Shown: positions 1-6,866 of the stretch, piece after piece
How the letters are laid out: each line of letters starts with the position of its first letter
Position numbering within the stretch: the first letter of the stretch is position 1
NCBI GenBank assembly: GCA_014379305.1
Contig: JACMMB010000238.1
Span: forward strand, 1 to 7,308
DNA from: Akkermansiaceae bacterium
Lineage (GTDB): Bacteria > Verrucomicrobiota > Verrucomicrobiia > Verrucomicrobiales > Akkermansiaceae
Direction: 5' to 3'
DNA length: 7,308 nt
Translations under genes and position numbers: made by a program
The notes under the pieces: generated by a model
What the model was told of the DNA's origin: nothing
Database searches by the model: none
Seen by the model: only the letters and a program-made list of their open reading frames with translations

Positions 1-25
1 CAATAGAACCTTCCCTAAATTCGGT

Positions 26-571
26 ATGAAGCAGCTCCACACATCATACAGTAATCTTGGTTCATGGAGGAACGTCCAGGACCCTTCGTCTGGTATGGTT
101 CTTTTCCAGTTCGATCAAAGGCGCGGTACCTACACTTCTATCCTTCTATTCATTTTGTGCATTGCTGCAGCATTTTGGCTCTCCAGCATTGTGATTGATA
201 CAGGGAACGAGGGAGGACGAACCGCCGGGGTTTGGATTCTGGCCGCCACCGGCGTTGTCGTGCCGCTGATCATTTTTTTTCATGGATTATCAGAGCGTTC
301 CAAAGGAGATTTGATGCGATACAGCATTAATGAAGATGTCTTGGAACTGCCTCGAATCGGGCAATCAATCGATCACGCCAAGCAGAGGGTGTATTTTTCC
401 TACGAGCACTACATTGGCTCAGGCGATGCTTTTTTTGAGCTGAATCTCGTGGTGGATGGCCAACGAATTAAATTCCTGAGTTCGATTTTTGGCAATGGAC
501 TCCGACCTATTACCAAACCACTTGAAGAGATGGGCTTTGCTGTAAATCACCATAAAATCAAAATAAAATAG
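26..571 (+). CDS. Two-helix membrane protein of unknown function
   Basis: I do not recognise a named family. Read from the ATG at 26 the protein has 181 residues: a polar N-terminus (1-35), two hydrophobic segments (about 36-57 and 66-88) joined by a short loop with Asp, Glu and Arg, and a soluble C-terminal domain (about 95-181). The soluble part alternates hydrophobic and polar stretches, including YSINEDVLELPR near 99-110 and ELNLVVDGQRIKFLSS near 138-153. A helical hairpin followed by a beta-rich domain resembles bacterial PH-like membrane proteins, but that is only an analogy. The start is uncertain. No Shine-Dalgarno site precedes the ATG, and the frame is open back to the window edge (codons for NRTFPKFG), so the gene may be truncated here. 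It is AT-richer (about 45% GC in a sampled line) than the tsaD region (about 63%). The stop is TAG at 569-571. Confidence 0.6.
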   Translation: MKQLHTSYSNLGSWRNVQDPSSGMVLFQFDQRRGTYTSILLFILCIAAAFWLSSIVIDTGNEGGRTAGVWILAATGVVVPLIIFFHGLSERSKGDLMRYSINEDVLELPRIGQSIDHAKQRVYFSYEHYIGSGDAFFELNLVVDGQRIKFLSSIFGNGLRPITKPLEEMGFAVNHHKIKIK

Positions 572-733
572 GACGAACAAACGTTGCCCGGACTGTCGCG
601 CGCCTGGAGTGGTTCGCCGGGATGGCGATGCAGCGCACCGGTCGAGGTGGAACGAATTTCGCGCTCGGGAAGAAGATGAAGATGCGGGCGTTTGTGGGTT
701 GAAGATCCGGTGATTGGGATGGAAGGATGGGGC
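572..733. other. GC-rich intergenic block upstream of tsaD, no gene recognised
   Basis: This stretch separates the AT-rich membrane-protein gene from tsaD. It turns abruptly GC-rich right after the TAG at 569-571. All three plus frames stay open for about 35-48 codons, as expected of GC-rich noncoding DNA; none has a credible start with a ribosome binding site. One frame contains a CPDC pair early on, which I treat as chance. A small hairpin, TCGCC-GGGAT-GGCGA, lies near 614-628. No convincing sigma-70 promoter for tsaD is visible, although one must lie here or upstream if tsaD heads its operon. The block could be a leader, a decayed gene end or an interspersed repeat; one window cannot decide. 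Confidence 0.35.
721..727 (+). promoter_or_regulatory. Ribosome binding site deciding the tsaD start
   Basis: GGAAGGA sits 6 bases before the GTG at 734. It overlaps the alternative ATG at 719-721, so it favours the GTG as the initiation codon. Confidence 0.5.
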
Positions 734-1738
734 GTGGCGGTTTTTCTGGCGATTGAGAGTTCCTGTGATGAGACGGCGGTGGCGATTTTGCGCGGGGAGG
801 CGGGTGGGCGGACGGAGGTTTTGGCGAGTGAGGTGGCTTCGCAGATTGAGGAGCACCGGGTGCATGGGGGGGTGGTGCCGGAGGTGGCTTCGCGGAGCCA
901 TTCGCTGTGTTTAAGCGGGCTGGTGGAGCAGGCGCTGGCGACGGCGGGCCTTAGGATCGCGGCGGTGGAAGTGTTCGGGGCGACGATGGGGCCGGGGCTG
1001 GCATCGTCGCTATTGGTGGGTAGCACGGCGGCGAAGGCGATGGCGTGTGTGGCGGGTAAGCCGTTTGTGGGGGTGAATCATCTGGAGGGGCATTTGCTTT
1101 CGCCGTTCATGGATCGCACGCGGGTGCCGGGGCATGTGGGGCTGATTGTTTCCGGAGGGCATACTTTGCTGATGGAGGTGGCGGGGGCGGGAGCTTATAA
1201 TAGGCTTGGCGGCACGCGCGATGACGCGGCGGGTGAGGCGTTTGACAAGGTCGGGAAAATGCTCGGGCTGCCCTATCCGGGCGGGCCGGAGATTGAGAGG
1301 GTGGCGCGCGATGGAGATCCGGGGGCGTTTGATTTCCCGCGGTCGATGATGGCGGATGGGGGGCTGGATTTTTCGTTTTCCGGGCTGAAGACGGCGGTGC
1401 TGTATACTTTGCAGCGGGAGGGAAAGGTGAAAGTGGAGGATGTGGCGGCATCGTTCCAGGCGGCGGTGGTTGAGGTGTTGGTGGCGAAGACGCTGCGGGC
1501 GGCGAAGCAGGTGGGGGCGGATTTGATCGGCCTTTCAGGCGGGGTGAGCTCGAACATGGTGGTGCGGGCGGCGTTTGCGGAACGGTGCGAGCAGGAGGGG
1601 ATAGAGCTGGTGGTGGCCGAGCGCCGCGTGTGCGCGGATAATGCGGCGATGATCGCCTTTGCGGGGCTGTTGCGATTTTTCGCCGGCAGGGTGGATGGAT
1701 TGGATGGCGATATTGACCCGAATATGAGGTTGGGGTGA
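734..1738 (+). CDS. tsaD: tRNA N6-threonylcarbamoyladenosine transferase TsaD
   Basis: TsaD, with TsaB and TsaE, moves the threonylcarbamoyl group from threonylcarbamoyl-AMP to N6 of A37 in tRNAs reading ANN codons; it acts in the cytoplasm. The 334-residue protein matches the family length (337 in E. coli). Visible signatures are the N-terminal ASKHA nucleotide-binding strand LAIESSCDET (5-14), HGGVVPEVASRSH (44-56), the metal-binding pair in NHLEGH (His116 and His120), IVSGGHT (138-144), DDAAGEAFDKVGKMLGLPYP (163-182), SFSGLKTAV (214-222), GGVSSN (269-274) and CADNAAM with Asp302. I chose the GTG at 734 because GGAAGGA (721-727) lies 6 bases upstream and the protein then begins MAVFLAIESS, like known TsaD proteins. 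ATG at 719 and TTG at 692 are in-frame alternatives that add 5 or 14 residues. Codons are strongly G-ending (GTG, GCG, GGG, CTG). It probably leads an operon with the next two genes. Confidence 0.96.
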   Translation: MAVFLAIESSCDETAVAILRGEAGGRTEVLASEVASQIEEHRVHGGVVPEVASRSHSLCLSGLVEQALATAGLRIAAVEVFGATMGPGLASSLLVGSTAAKAMACVAGKPFVGVNHLEGHLLSPFMDRTRVPGHVGLIVSGGHTLLMEVAGAGAYNRLGGTRDDAAGEAFDKVGKMLGLPYPGGPEIERVARDGDPGAFDFPRSMMADGGLDFSFSGLKTAVLYTLQREGKVKVEDVAASFQAAVVEVLVAKTLRAAKQVGADLIGLSGGVSSNMVVRAAFAERCEQEGIELVVAERRVCADNAAMIAFAGLLRFFAGRVDGLDGDIDPNMRLG

Positions 1739-1793
1739 GCGGGTTGGTATTTGGGCTGGATGTGGGGAAGGGGTGCGGGCAGATTGGGCAGGA

Positions 1794-2438
1794 ATGAAAT
1801 ACCGGGTGCTTGTTTTTGATTTCGACGGGACGATTGCGGATACCATGGAGGAGGCGCGGAGGATCTACAATGAACTGGCTCCGGATTATGGTATTCGCGA
1901 GGTGGGGGAGCATGAGATTGCGGAGCTGCGGCATCTTTCCTTGAAACAGATTTTGCTTAAACTGGAGATTCCGAAGCGGCGGGTGCCATCGATCATCGCG
2001 CGCGGGACGGGGATGATGCGGGGGAATATCGAGAAGCTGCAGGTGATCGACGGGATGAAGGAAGCGCTGGTGGAGATGCGGAAGCAGGTGGATCGCTTTG
2101 GAATCCTGACTTCGAATGCGACGGCGAATGTGGATGTTTTCCTGAGAAATCACGGGTTGAGGGATCTGTTTGAATTCGTTTCATCGACTTCCAAGCTGAC
2201 TGGCAAGGCGCGGCATCTGCGGGCGATCCGGAAGACTTTTTCCCTGCACGCGGAGGAAATGTTGTATATCGGGGACGAGTTGAGGGATGTGAAGGCGGCG
2301 CAGAAAGCGGGGATTCCCCATGCGGCGGTGTCCTGGGGTTTCAACTCCCGCGAAAGTCTGGAGGCGGCGAGACCGACTTACCTGATTGACCGGCCGGAGG
2401 ATTTTTTACGGCTTTTCAGCCCGGCGAGTGGCGGTTGA
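1794..2438 (+). CDS. HAD-superfamily hydrolase, phosphoglycolate phosphatase-like
   Basis: A soluble phosphatase of the haloacid dehalogenase superfamily, 214 residues. Motif I is VFDFDGTIADT (7-17), with nucleophile Asp9 and acid/base Asp11. A helical cap follows (about 18-85). Motif II is LTSNA (105-109, Ser107). A motif III lysine lies at Lys134 or Lys138 in SKLTGKARHL. Motif IV is YIGDELRDVKAAQKAGI (158-174), with Asp161 and Asp165 as Mg ligands. This is the layout of Gph-like subfamily I enzymes that remove phosphate from small metabolites; the substrate cannot be read from sequence. The ATG at 1794 places motif I at residue 9, as is usual. GTG at 1773 would add 7 residues (MRADWAG) with no better ribosome site. 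The 55-base gap after tsaD and the same strand suggest co-transcription. The next gene starts 31 bases after the stop. Confidence 0.88.
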   Translation: MKYRVLVFDFDGTIADTMEEARRIYNELAPDYGIREVGEHEIAELRHLSLKQILLKLEIPKRRVPSIIARGTGMMRGNIEKLQVIDGMKEALVEMRKQVDRFGILTSNATANVDVFLRNHGLRDLFEFVSSTSKLTGKARHLRAIRKTFSLHAEEMLYIGDELRDVKAAQKAGIPHAAVSWGFNSRESLEAARPTYLIDRPEDFLRLFSPASGG

Positions 2439-2469
2439 CAGAAGGGCGGGGGATTGGACAGGCTTTGAC

Positions 2470-3228
2470 ATGTCAGAAGAGCAGCCGGTGGAGCGAGTGA
2501 AGATCGTGGTGCGGGAGGAAAGGAAAGAGACCGGGCCAATTCATGACGCCACGGTGGAAGCGGCACCCAAAGCGGGCGGACTGAACACGCCGGCGCTGTT
2601 TTTGTTGTTCATGGTCATCGCGATGGTGGTGGTGCTTGTGGTAATAAATACGGATCTGGTGGGCGGCACTTCCGCAGGCGGTGTGCGCGCTGATGATCCC
2701 GCGCTTGCCGCCCTGAAGGCGGATCTTGAGGCGAGAAGGACGGAGCTGAACCGGCAGCGAATCGAGGCGAATCTACCGCCGCTGGAGAGTGGCTCGGAGC
2801 CGATTGATGACATCGGGAAACGATTGAAGAACGATGCGACCGCGCTGGTTGCGCTGGCGGATCGTTTCCAGCAGATGCTGGGAGAAAAAGATGCGGAACT
2901 GTCCTCCAGAAATAAGGAAATTCTGCGCTCGGAGCAACTTCGCCAAGGCATCGCCGCTGACAATGGCCGGCTGCGGAGTGAGCTGAACCAGGCTTTGGCG
3001 AGTGCCTCGGAGGTGGATAGCCTGAAGCGTCTGGTTGCGGATTCGCAAGTGAAGCAGGATGCGATTTCGGCGGAGCTGGTGGCGACTCGTGAGCAGTTGC
3101 TGGGAAAGAGCGGAGATATCAGCCAAGAGGTTTACGCGGATCTGGAAAGACGCTTTGAAGAGACATTGCGCGCCAGGAATTTTTTCGAGAACCGGGTGAA
3201 AGAGCTGGAGGCGGAAATAGGGAAATGA
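2470..3228 (+). CDS. Membrane-anchored coiled-coil protein, function unknown
   Basis: No named family is recognised. The 252-residue protein has a charged N-terminus (1-38), one transmembrane helix (about 41-60, PALFLLFMVIAMVVVLVVIN) and a long, mostly helical C-terminal part (about 75-252). That part is rich in Glu, Arg, Lys, Leu and Ala with heptad-like spacing, for example LKADLEARRTELNRQRIEA, and it ends in RNFFENRVKELEAEIGK. A proline-containing break (NLPPLESGSEP) near residue 100 splits the coiled coil into two segments. The topology suggests a short cytoplasmic tail and an extracytoplasmic rod, by analogy with single-pass envelope scaffolds. The start is the ATG at 2470, preceded by an AGG 7 bases upstream (2460-2462). 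The frame extends back to an ATG at 2386, but those 28 extra residues overlap the HAD gene and do not look like protein. It is the last gene of the tsaD operon and is followed by the hairpin at 3230-3257. Confidence 0.8.
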   Translation: MSEEQPVERVKIVVREERKETGPIHDATVEAAPKAGGLNTPALFLLFMVIAMVVVLVVINTDLVGGTSAGGVRADDPALAALKADLEARRTELNRQRIEANLPPLESGSEPIDDIGKRLKNDATALVALADRFQQMLGEKDAELSSRNKEILRSEQLRQGIAADNGRLRSELNQALASASEVDSLKRLVADSQVKQDAISAELVATREQLLGKSGDISQEVYADLERRFEETLRARNFFENRVKELEAEIGK

Positions 3229-3229
3229 A

Positions 3230-3257
3230 AAAGGCTGACCGTTTCAGATCAGCCTTT
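3230..3257 (-). terminator. Intrinsic terminator of xylA, possibly bidirectional
   Basis: AAAGGCTGA (3230-3238) and TCAGCCTTT (3249-3257) form a perfect 9-bp stem with a 10-base loop, between the convergent ends of the coiled-coil gene (stop at 3228) and xylA (stop at 3287-3289). Read on the minus strand the stem runs into a TTTTT tract, making a good terminator for xylA. On the plus strand only TTT ends the stem, so termination of the operon would be weaker. Confidence 0.75.
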
Positions 3258-3286
3258 GGTGAGAAACGGCTGGAGCCGGAAGCGGG

Positions 3287-4594
<1,308 letters not shown>

Positions 4595-4634
4595 TCCTTG
4601 GTCTATTTATGAAGTGAGAGGCGGGCAAGGGTGA

Positions 4635-4647
4635 AAATTGTCAATTT
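4635..4647. promoter_or_regulatory. Palindromic site between xylA and the glycosylase gene
   Basis: AAATTG-T-CAATTT is a perfect 6+6 palindrome with a 1-base centre in the 100-base divergent intergenic region. It contains a consensus TTGACA on the minus strand (4639-4644), pointing toward xylA about 45 bases from its ATG. No good -10 hexamer lies 16-18 bases further on; the nearest AT-rich candidate (around 4604-4611) is about 27 bases away. The site could be an operator or part of a promoter that needs an activator. Confidence 0.3.
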
Positions 4648-4683
4648 GCGAGGGGAGAGTTGATCTGAATGAAGGAGGGCTTT

Positions 4684-4687
4684 AGGA
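4684..4687 (+). promoter_or_regulatory. Ribosome binding site supporting the GTG start of the glycosylase
   Basis: AGGA lies 7 bases before the GTG at 4695. The in-frame ATG at 4731 has no comparable site and would remove 12 residues. Confidence 0.45.
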
Positions 4688-4694
4688 AAGGGCT

Positions 4695-5510
4695 GTGACG
4701 CGGCCTGTTGATGATGTGATTGAATTTATGAAAGCCGAGGACGCGCGCGGGTTGAATCATGTTTTCCTGGATCAGGAAGCGCGGAATGGCTTGCGCGAGC
4801 TGATGTTGCGGGCGCGGCAACCGGCGGTAAAAACAAAGGCATCAGTTCGCCCGGTGACTGCGGCGGTGGAAATCCATGGCGGAGGAAAGGTCGAGAGATT
4901 GGAAAATCTGCGAAAGCAAGCAGAGGGCTGGCAGGCGGCGATCCAGCTTGGAACCTTGCGTGAGAAGATGGTTTTTGCGACCGGAAACCCAGATGCGGAA
5001 CTGATGCTGGTGGGTGAGGCGCCGGGATATAATGAAGAGAAGGAGGGCGAACCATTTGTGGGGCCGGCGGGCCAAAAGCTGAATGATATCCTGCGGGCGA
5101 TGGGAGTGAGGCGGGAAGATGTTTATATTTCCAATTTGGTGAAGTTCCGGCCAGCGATGCCGAGGCAGACCACGAACAACCGGAAACCGACGCCAGAAGA
5201 GATGGCGGCGTGCCTGCCACTGGTGATGGCGGAAATTTCCATCGTCCAGCCGAAGTGCATTATCGCCATGGGGGGCACGGCGGCTGAGGGTTTAATGGGA
5301 CTCGAAGGGACGGTAGGTTCCATGCGGGAGAAGTGGCACGACCTCAAAGGAATTCCGACGCGTGTGACCTACCATCCCAGTTATTTGCTGCAAAGCGGGG
5401 CTTCGAACCAGGTAAAGCGGTTTCTCTGGGAGGATATGCTGGCGGTGATGGAAAGATTGCAGATGCCGGTTTCAGAGAAGCAACGGGCGTTTTTTCTGCC
5501 GAAAGCGTGA
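4695..5510 (+). CDS. Uracil-DNA glycosylase, family 4-like, with degenerate Fe-S ligands
   Basis: The protein (271 residues) is a uracil-DNA glycosylase-superfamily member that would remove uracil from DNA to start base-excision repair. Motif A is GEAPGYNEEKEGEPFVG (107-123), followed by PAGQKLNDILRAMGV and DVYISNLVKFRP (142-153). The segment NNRKPTPEEMAACLPL (161-176) is typical of bacterial family 4 enzymes, and motif B is YHPSYLL (226-232). An N-terminal extension of about 70 residues is variable and of unknown role. Family 4 enzymes normally bind a [4Fe-4S] cluster through four cysteines. Aligning by the fixed motifs, the first two (the CxxC before the GNP loop) are Trp79 and Ala82, the third (usually VVKCRP) is Phe151, and only the fourth (Cys173) remains. 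The cluster is therefore probably absent. The start is GTG at 4695 with AGGA 7 bases upstream. The stop lies 2 bases from the stop of the convergent LOG gene. Confidence 0.88.
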   Translation: MTRPVDDVIEFMKAEDARGLNHVFLDQEARNGLRELMLRARQPAVKTKASVRPVTAAVEIHGGGKVERLENLRKQAEGWQAAIQLGTLREKMVFATGNPDAELMLVGEAPGYNEEKEGEPFVGPAGQKLNDILRAMGVRREDVYISNLVKFRPAMPRQTTNNRKPTPEEMAACLPLVMAEISIVQPKCIIAMGGTAAEGLMGLEGTVGSMREKWHDLKGIPTRVTYHPSYLLQSGASNQVKRFLWEDMLAVMERLQMPVSEKQRAFFLPKA

Positions 5511-5512
5511 TG

Positions 5513-6337
5513 CTAACCGGGAACCACGGCACTCTCGCCAAGCGCAGGTATGGGTCGCGGAACTTTTTTCCGACGAAGTCCGAACTGTCTAACCGCGTGC
5601 CGCTGGAGATGGGCTGTCGCATGCTCGATGCTGTCAGTGAAGAAAATCAAATCGGGATCCGAAGGACTGATGGTTCCTTCCTCCGCCATTTTGTATATAA
5701 AATCCATGAGTGGTTGCCAAAAATCCCTGCCCATGAGGATGATGGGAAAATTCTTCAATTTTCCGGTCTGGATCAATGTCATCGTCTCGAACATTTCATC
5801 CATGGTGCCAGCGCCGCCCGGCATGACGATGAAGGCATAGGAATATTTCACCAACATGGTTTTCCGCGTGAAAAAGTAGCGCATATTCACGGATCGATGC
5901 ACGTAGGGATTGACGTCCTGTTCGAAGGGAAGCTCGATATTGATGCCGATTGAGCGTCCACCGGATTCGAAAGCACCTTGATTCGCGGCCTGCATGATGC
6001 CGGGGCCGCCGCCCGTGAGGACGGTGAAGCCGAGCTCGGCGCAGGCTGCCCCCATCTCCCTCGCCAATTCATAATATTTACTGCCTGGCCGGGTGCGCGC
6101 GGAACCGAAAACCGTGATACACGGTCCGACAAAGTGCAGAATCCGATAGGCTCTGATAAAATCGAGACCGACTCTGAGAAGCGATACGAGGTCGTTGATA
6201 CGGGACCGGGGTCCCGAGAGCCATGAACCTTCTTCGGTTTCCAGTTCGAAAATTTCCTGCTGCCTGATTTCCGCTTCGGTGATGCCGTTTTCAGGAGTAA
6301 CTTCGGGACAATCTGGGCAGAGTTTGTTGGGAGGCAT
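5513..6337 (-). CDS. LOG-family protein (TIGR00730-type Rossmann-fold nucleotide hydrolase)
   Basis: LOG-family proteins share the lysine-decarboxylase-like Rossmann fold. Characterised members are phosphoribohydrolases that cut nucleoside 5'-monophosphates, including cytokinin precursors, to base and ribose 5-phosphate; whether this one does so is inference. The 274-residue protein shows ITVFGSARTRPGSKYYELA (74-92), VLTGGGPGIMQAANQGAF (106-123), MRYFFTRKTML (152-162) and the diagnostic PGGAGTMDE (173-181) with its Glu. An N-terminal segment of about 70 residues, unusual in the short plant-type LOGs, carries CPDC (7-10). The ATG at 6337 is chosen because a promoter lies at 6395-6423. The frame continues upstream to an ATG at 6511, but that 58-residue extension is unlike protein and would begin beside the upstream gene's terminator. 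The gene ends 2 bases from the convergent glycosylase stop, with no hairpin between them. Confidence 0.9.
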   Translation of the reverse strand: MPPNKLCPDCPEVTPENGITEAEIRQQEIFELETEEGSWLSGPRSRINDLVSLLRVGLDFIRAYRILHFVGPCITVFGSARTRPGSKYYELAREMGAACAELGFTVLTGGGPGIMQAANQGAFESGGRSIGINIELPFEQDVNPYVHRSVNMRYFFTRKTMLVKYSYAFIVMPGGAGTMDEMFETMTLIQTGKLKNFPIILMGRDFWQPLMDFIYKMAEEGTISPSDPDLIFFTDSIEHATAHLQRHAVRQFGLRRKKVPRPIPALGESAVVPG

Positions 6338-6394
6338 TGGATTATCTCTAGCTCTCAAAATGGCTATATACCGAAAATCCTCAAGCCAGGTTTT

Positions 6395-6423
6395 CTTATA
6401 ATTTCTGTCAGACCGGTTTCCAA
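6395..6423 (-). promoter_or_regulatory. Candidate sigma-70 promoter of the LOG gene
   Basis: On the minus strand TTGGAA (6418-6423) and TATAAG (6395-6400) are separated by exactly 17 bases, matching 4 of 6 and 5 of 6 consensus positions. Transcription would begin near 6388, giving a leader of about 50 bases before the ATG at 6337. It lies just downstream of the terminator at 6517-6540, consistent with a separate transcription unit. Confidence 0.5.
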
Positions 6424-6516
6424 GAATGCAATGCACTGTGCAAGTTGCAAACTCGTCCGGTGATATCTGTGTCGAAGTCTGGTCATGAATTGATTGAGTC
6501 CTGAGTGACAAAAAAC

Positions 6517-6540
6517 AAGGGCAGCTTTGCAGCTGCCCTT
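6517..6540 (-). terminator. Intrinsic terminator after the 55-residue gene
   Basis: AAGGGCAGCT (6517-6526) and AGCTGCCCTT (6531-6540) make a perfect 10-bp stem with a 4-base loop. Read on the minus strand it is followed by GTTTTTTG. It starts 30 bases after the TGA of the small gene at 6571-6573 and insulates that gene from the LOG gene. Confidence 0.88.
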
Positions 6541-6570
6541 ATTGAAACTTGTCAGGAATCACCCGGAAAT

Positions 6571-6738
6571 TCAGTGGCGGATACGGGCAAGAGCTTGGTC
6601 TTTAGTGCGATTCGGAGCGACCTTGGCAGCTTCCTCGCCGACGCGTTTGAGAAGCGCGATAAGGGAGGCGGTGATGAAATATTCCTTAAGGAGGGCTTCG
6701 CGGGTTTCTCCGTTGCGTGTTTTGTGGACGATTTTCAT
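6571..6738 (-). CDS. Small basic protein of 55 residues, function unknown
   Basis: An ATG at 6736-6738 and a TGA at 6571-6573 enclose a 55-residue frame, beginning MKIVHKTRNGETREALLKEY and ending QALARIRH. It is rich in Lys, Arg, Ala and Glu and looks helical: a helix near 11-35 with a hydrophobic face (YFITASLIALL), a second near 35-41, then a Pro-Asn turn and a basic tail. No signal peptide or clear membrane helix is seen. Support for a real gene comes from protein-like composition, a strong dedicated terminator 30 bases downstream, and a 128-base gap to the upstream gene that could hold a promoter. Against it, no Shine-Dalgarno sequence precedes the ATG. I do not recognise a family; a small nucleic-acid- or ribosome-associated protein is possible but speculative. 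Confidence 0.6.
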   Translation of the reverse strand: MKIVHKTRNGETREALLKEYFITASLIALLKRVGEEAAKVAPNRTKDQALARIRH

Positions 6739-6866
6739 AGTATTTATTGTGTGGTTTCAGAATTCAGTTTGCATTTTCCGGGCCAGATAATTTGTTCGTT
6801 GGTGATCCGATAAAATCCAGTTTGAATCCAATAAAAGAGCGTAGTCGATGAAGGTATTTTTCAGTT

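Noticed and set aside
572..713. Short open frames in the block before tsaD, one with CPDC
   Set aside because: All three frames are open because the block is GC-rich; none has a credible start and ribosome site, and each ends before tsaD in a different frame.
419..1026. Two overlapping minus-strand frames (419-901 and 547-1026) crossing the first gene, the gap and tsaD
   Set aside because: Both have low-complexity Arg/Ser/Pro-rich translations, overlap two genes on the other strand and have no ribosome site.
1107..2153. A 348-codon minus-strand open frame across tsaD and the HAD gene
   Set aside because: It is antisense to two well-supported genes, is extremely Pro/Ser/His/Arg-rich, and arises from their G-rich codons.
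5333..5953. A 206-codon plus-strand frame spanning the glycosylase and LOG 3' ends
   Set aside because: It overlaps the conserved end of the glycosylase in another frame and then runs antisense to the LOG core; no motif.
6338..6511. N-terminal extension of the LOG gene to an ATG at 6511
   Set aside because: The extra 58 residues are unlike protein, would start at the foot of the upstream terminator, and would overlap the better-supported promoter at 6395-6423.
6505..6813. Plus-strand frames over the 55-residue gene (6505-6813 and 6527-6790)
   Set aside because: They begin within the terminator hairpin and mirror the minus-strand small gene; the downstream hairpin with a T tract fits only minus-strand transcription.
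6739..6866. A promoter for the 55-residue gene
   Set aside because: AT-rich candidates exist near the ATG, but no pair of -35 and -10 hexamers with 16-18 base spacing stood out, so none is claimed.
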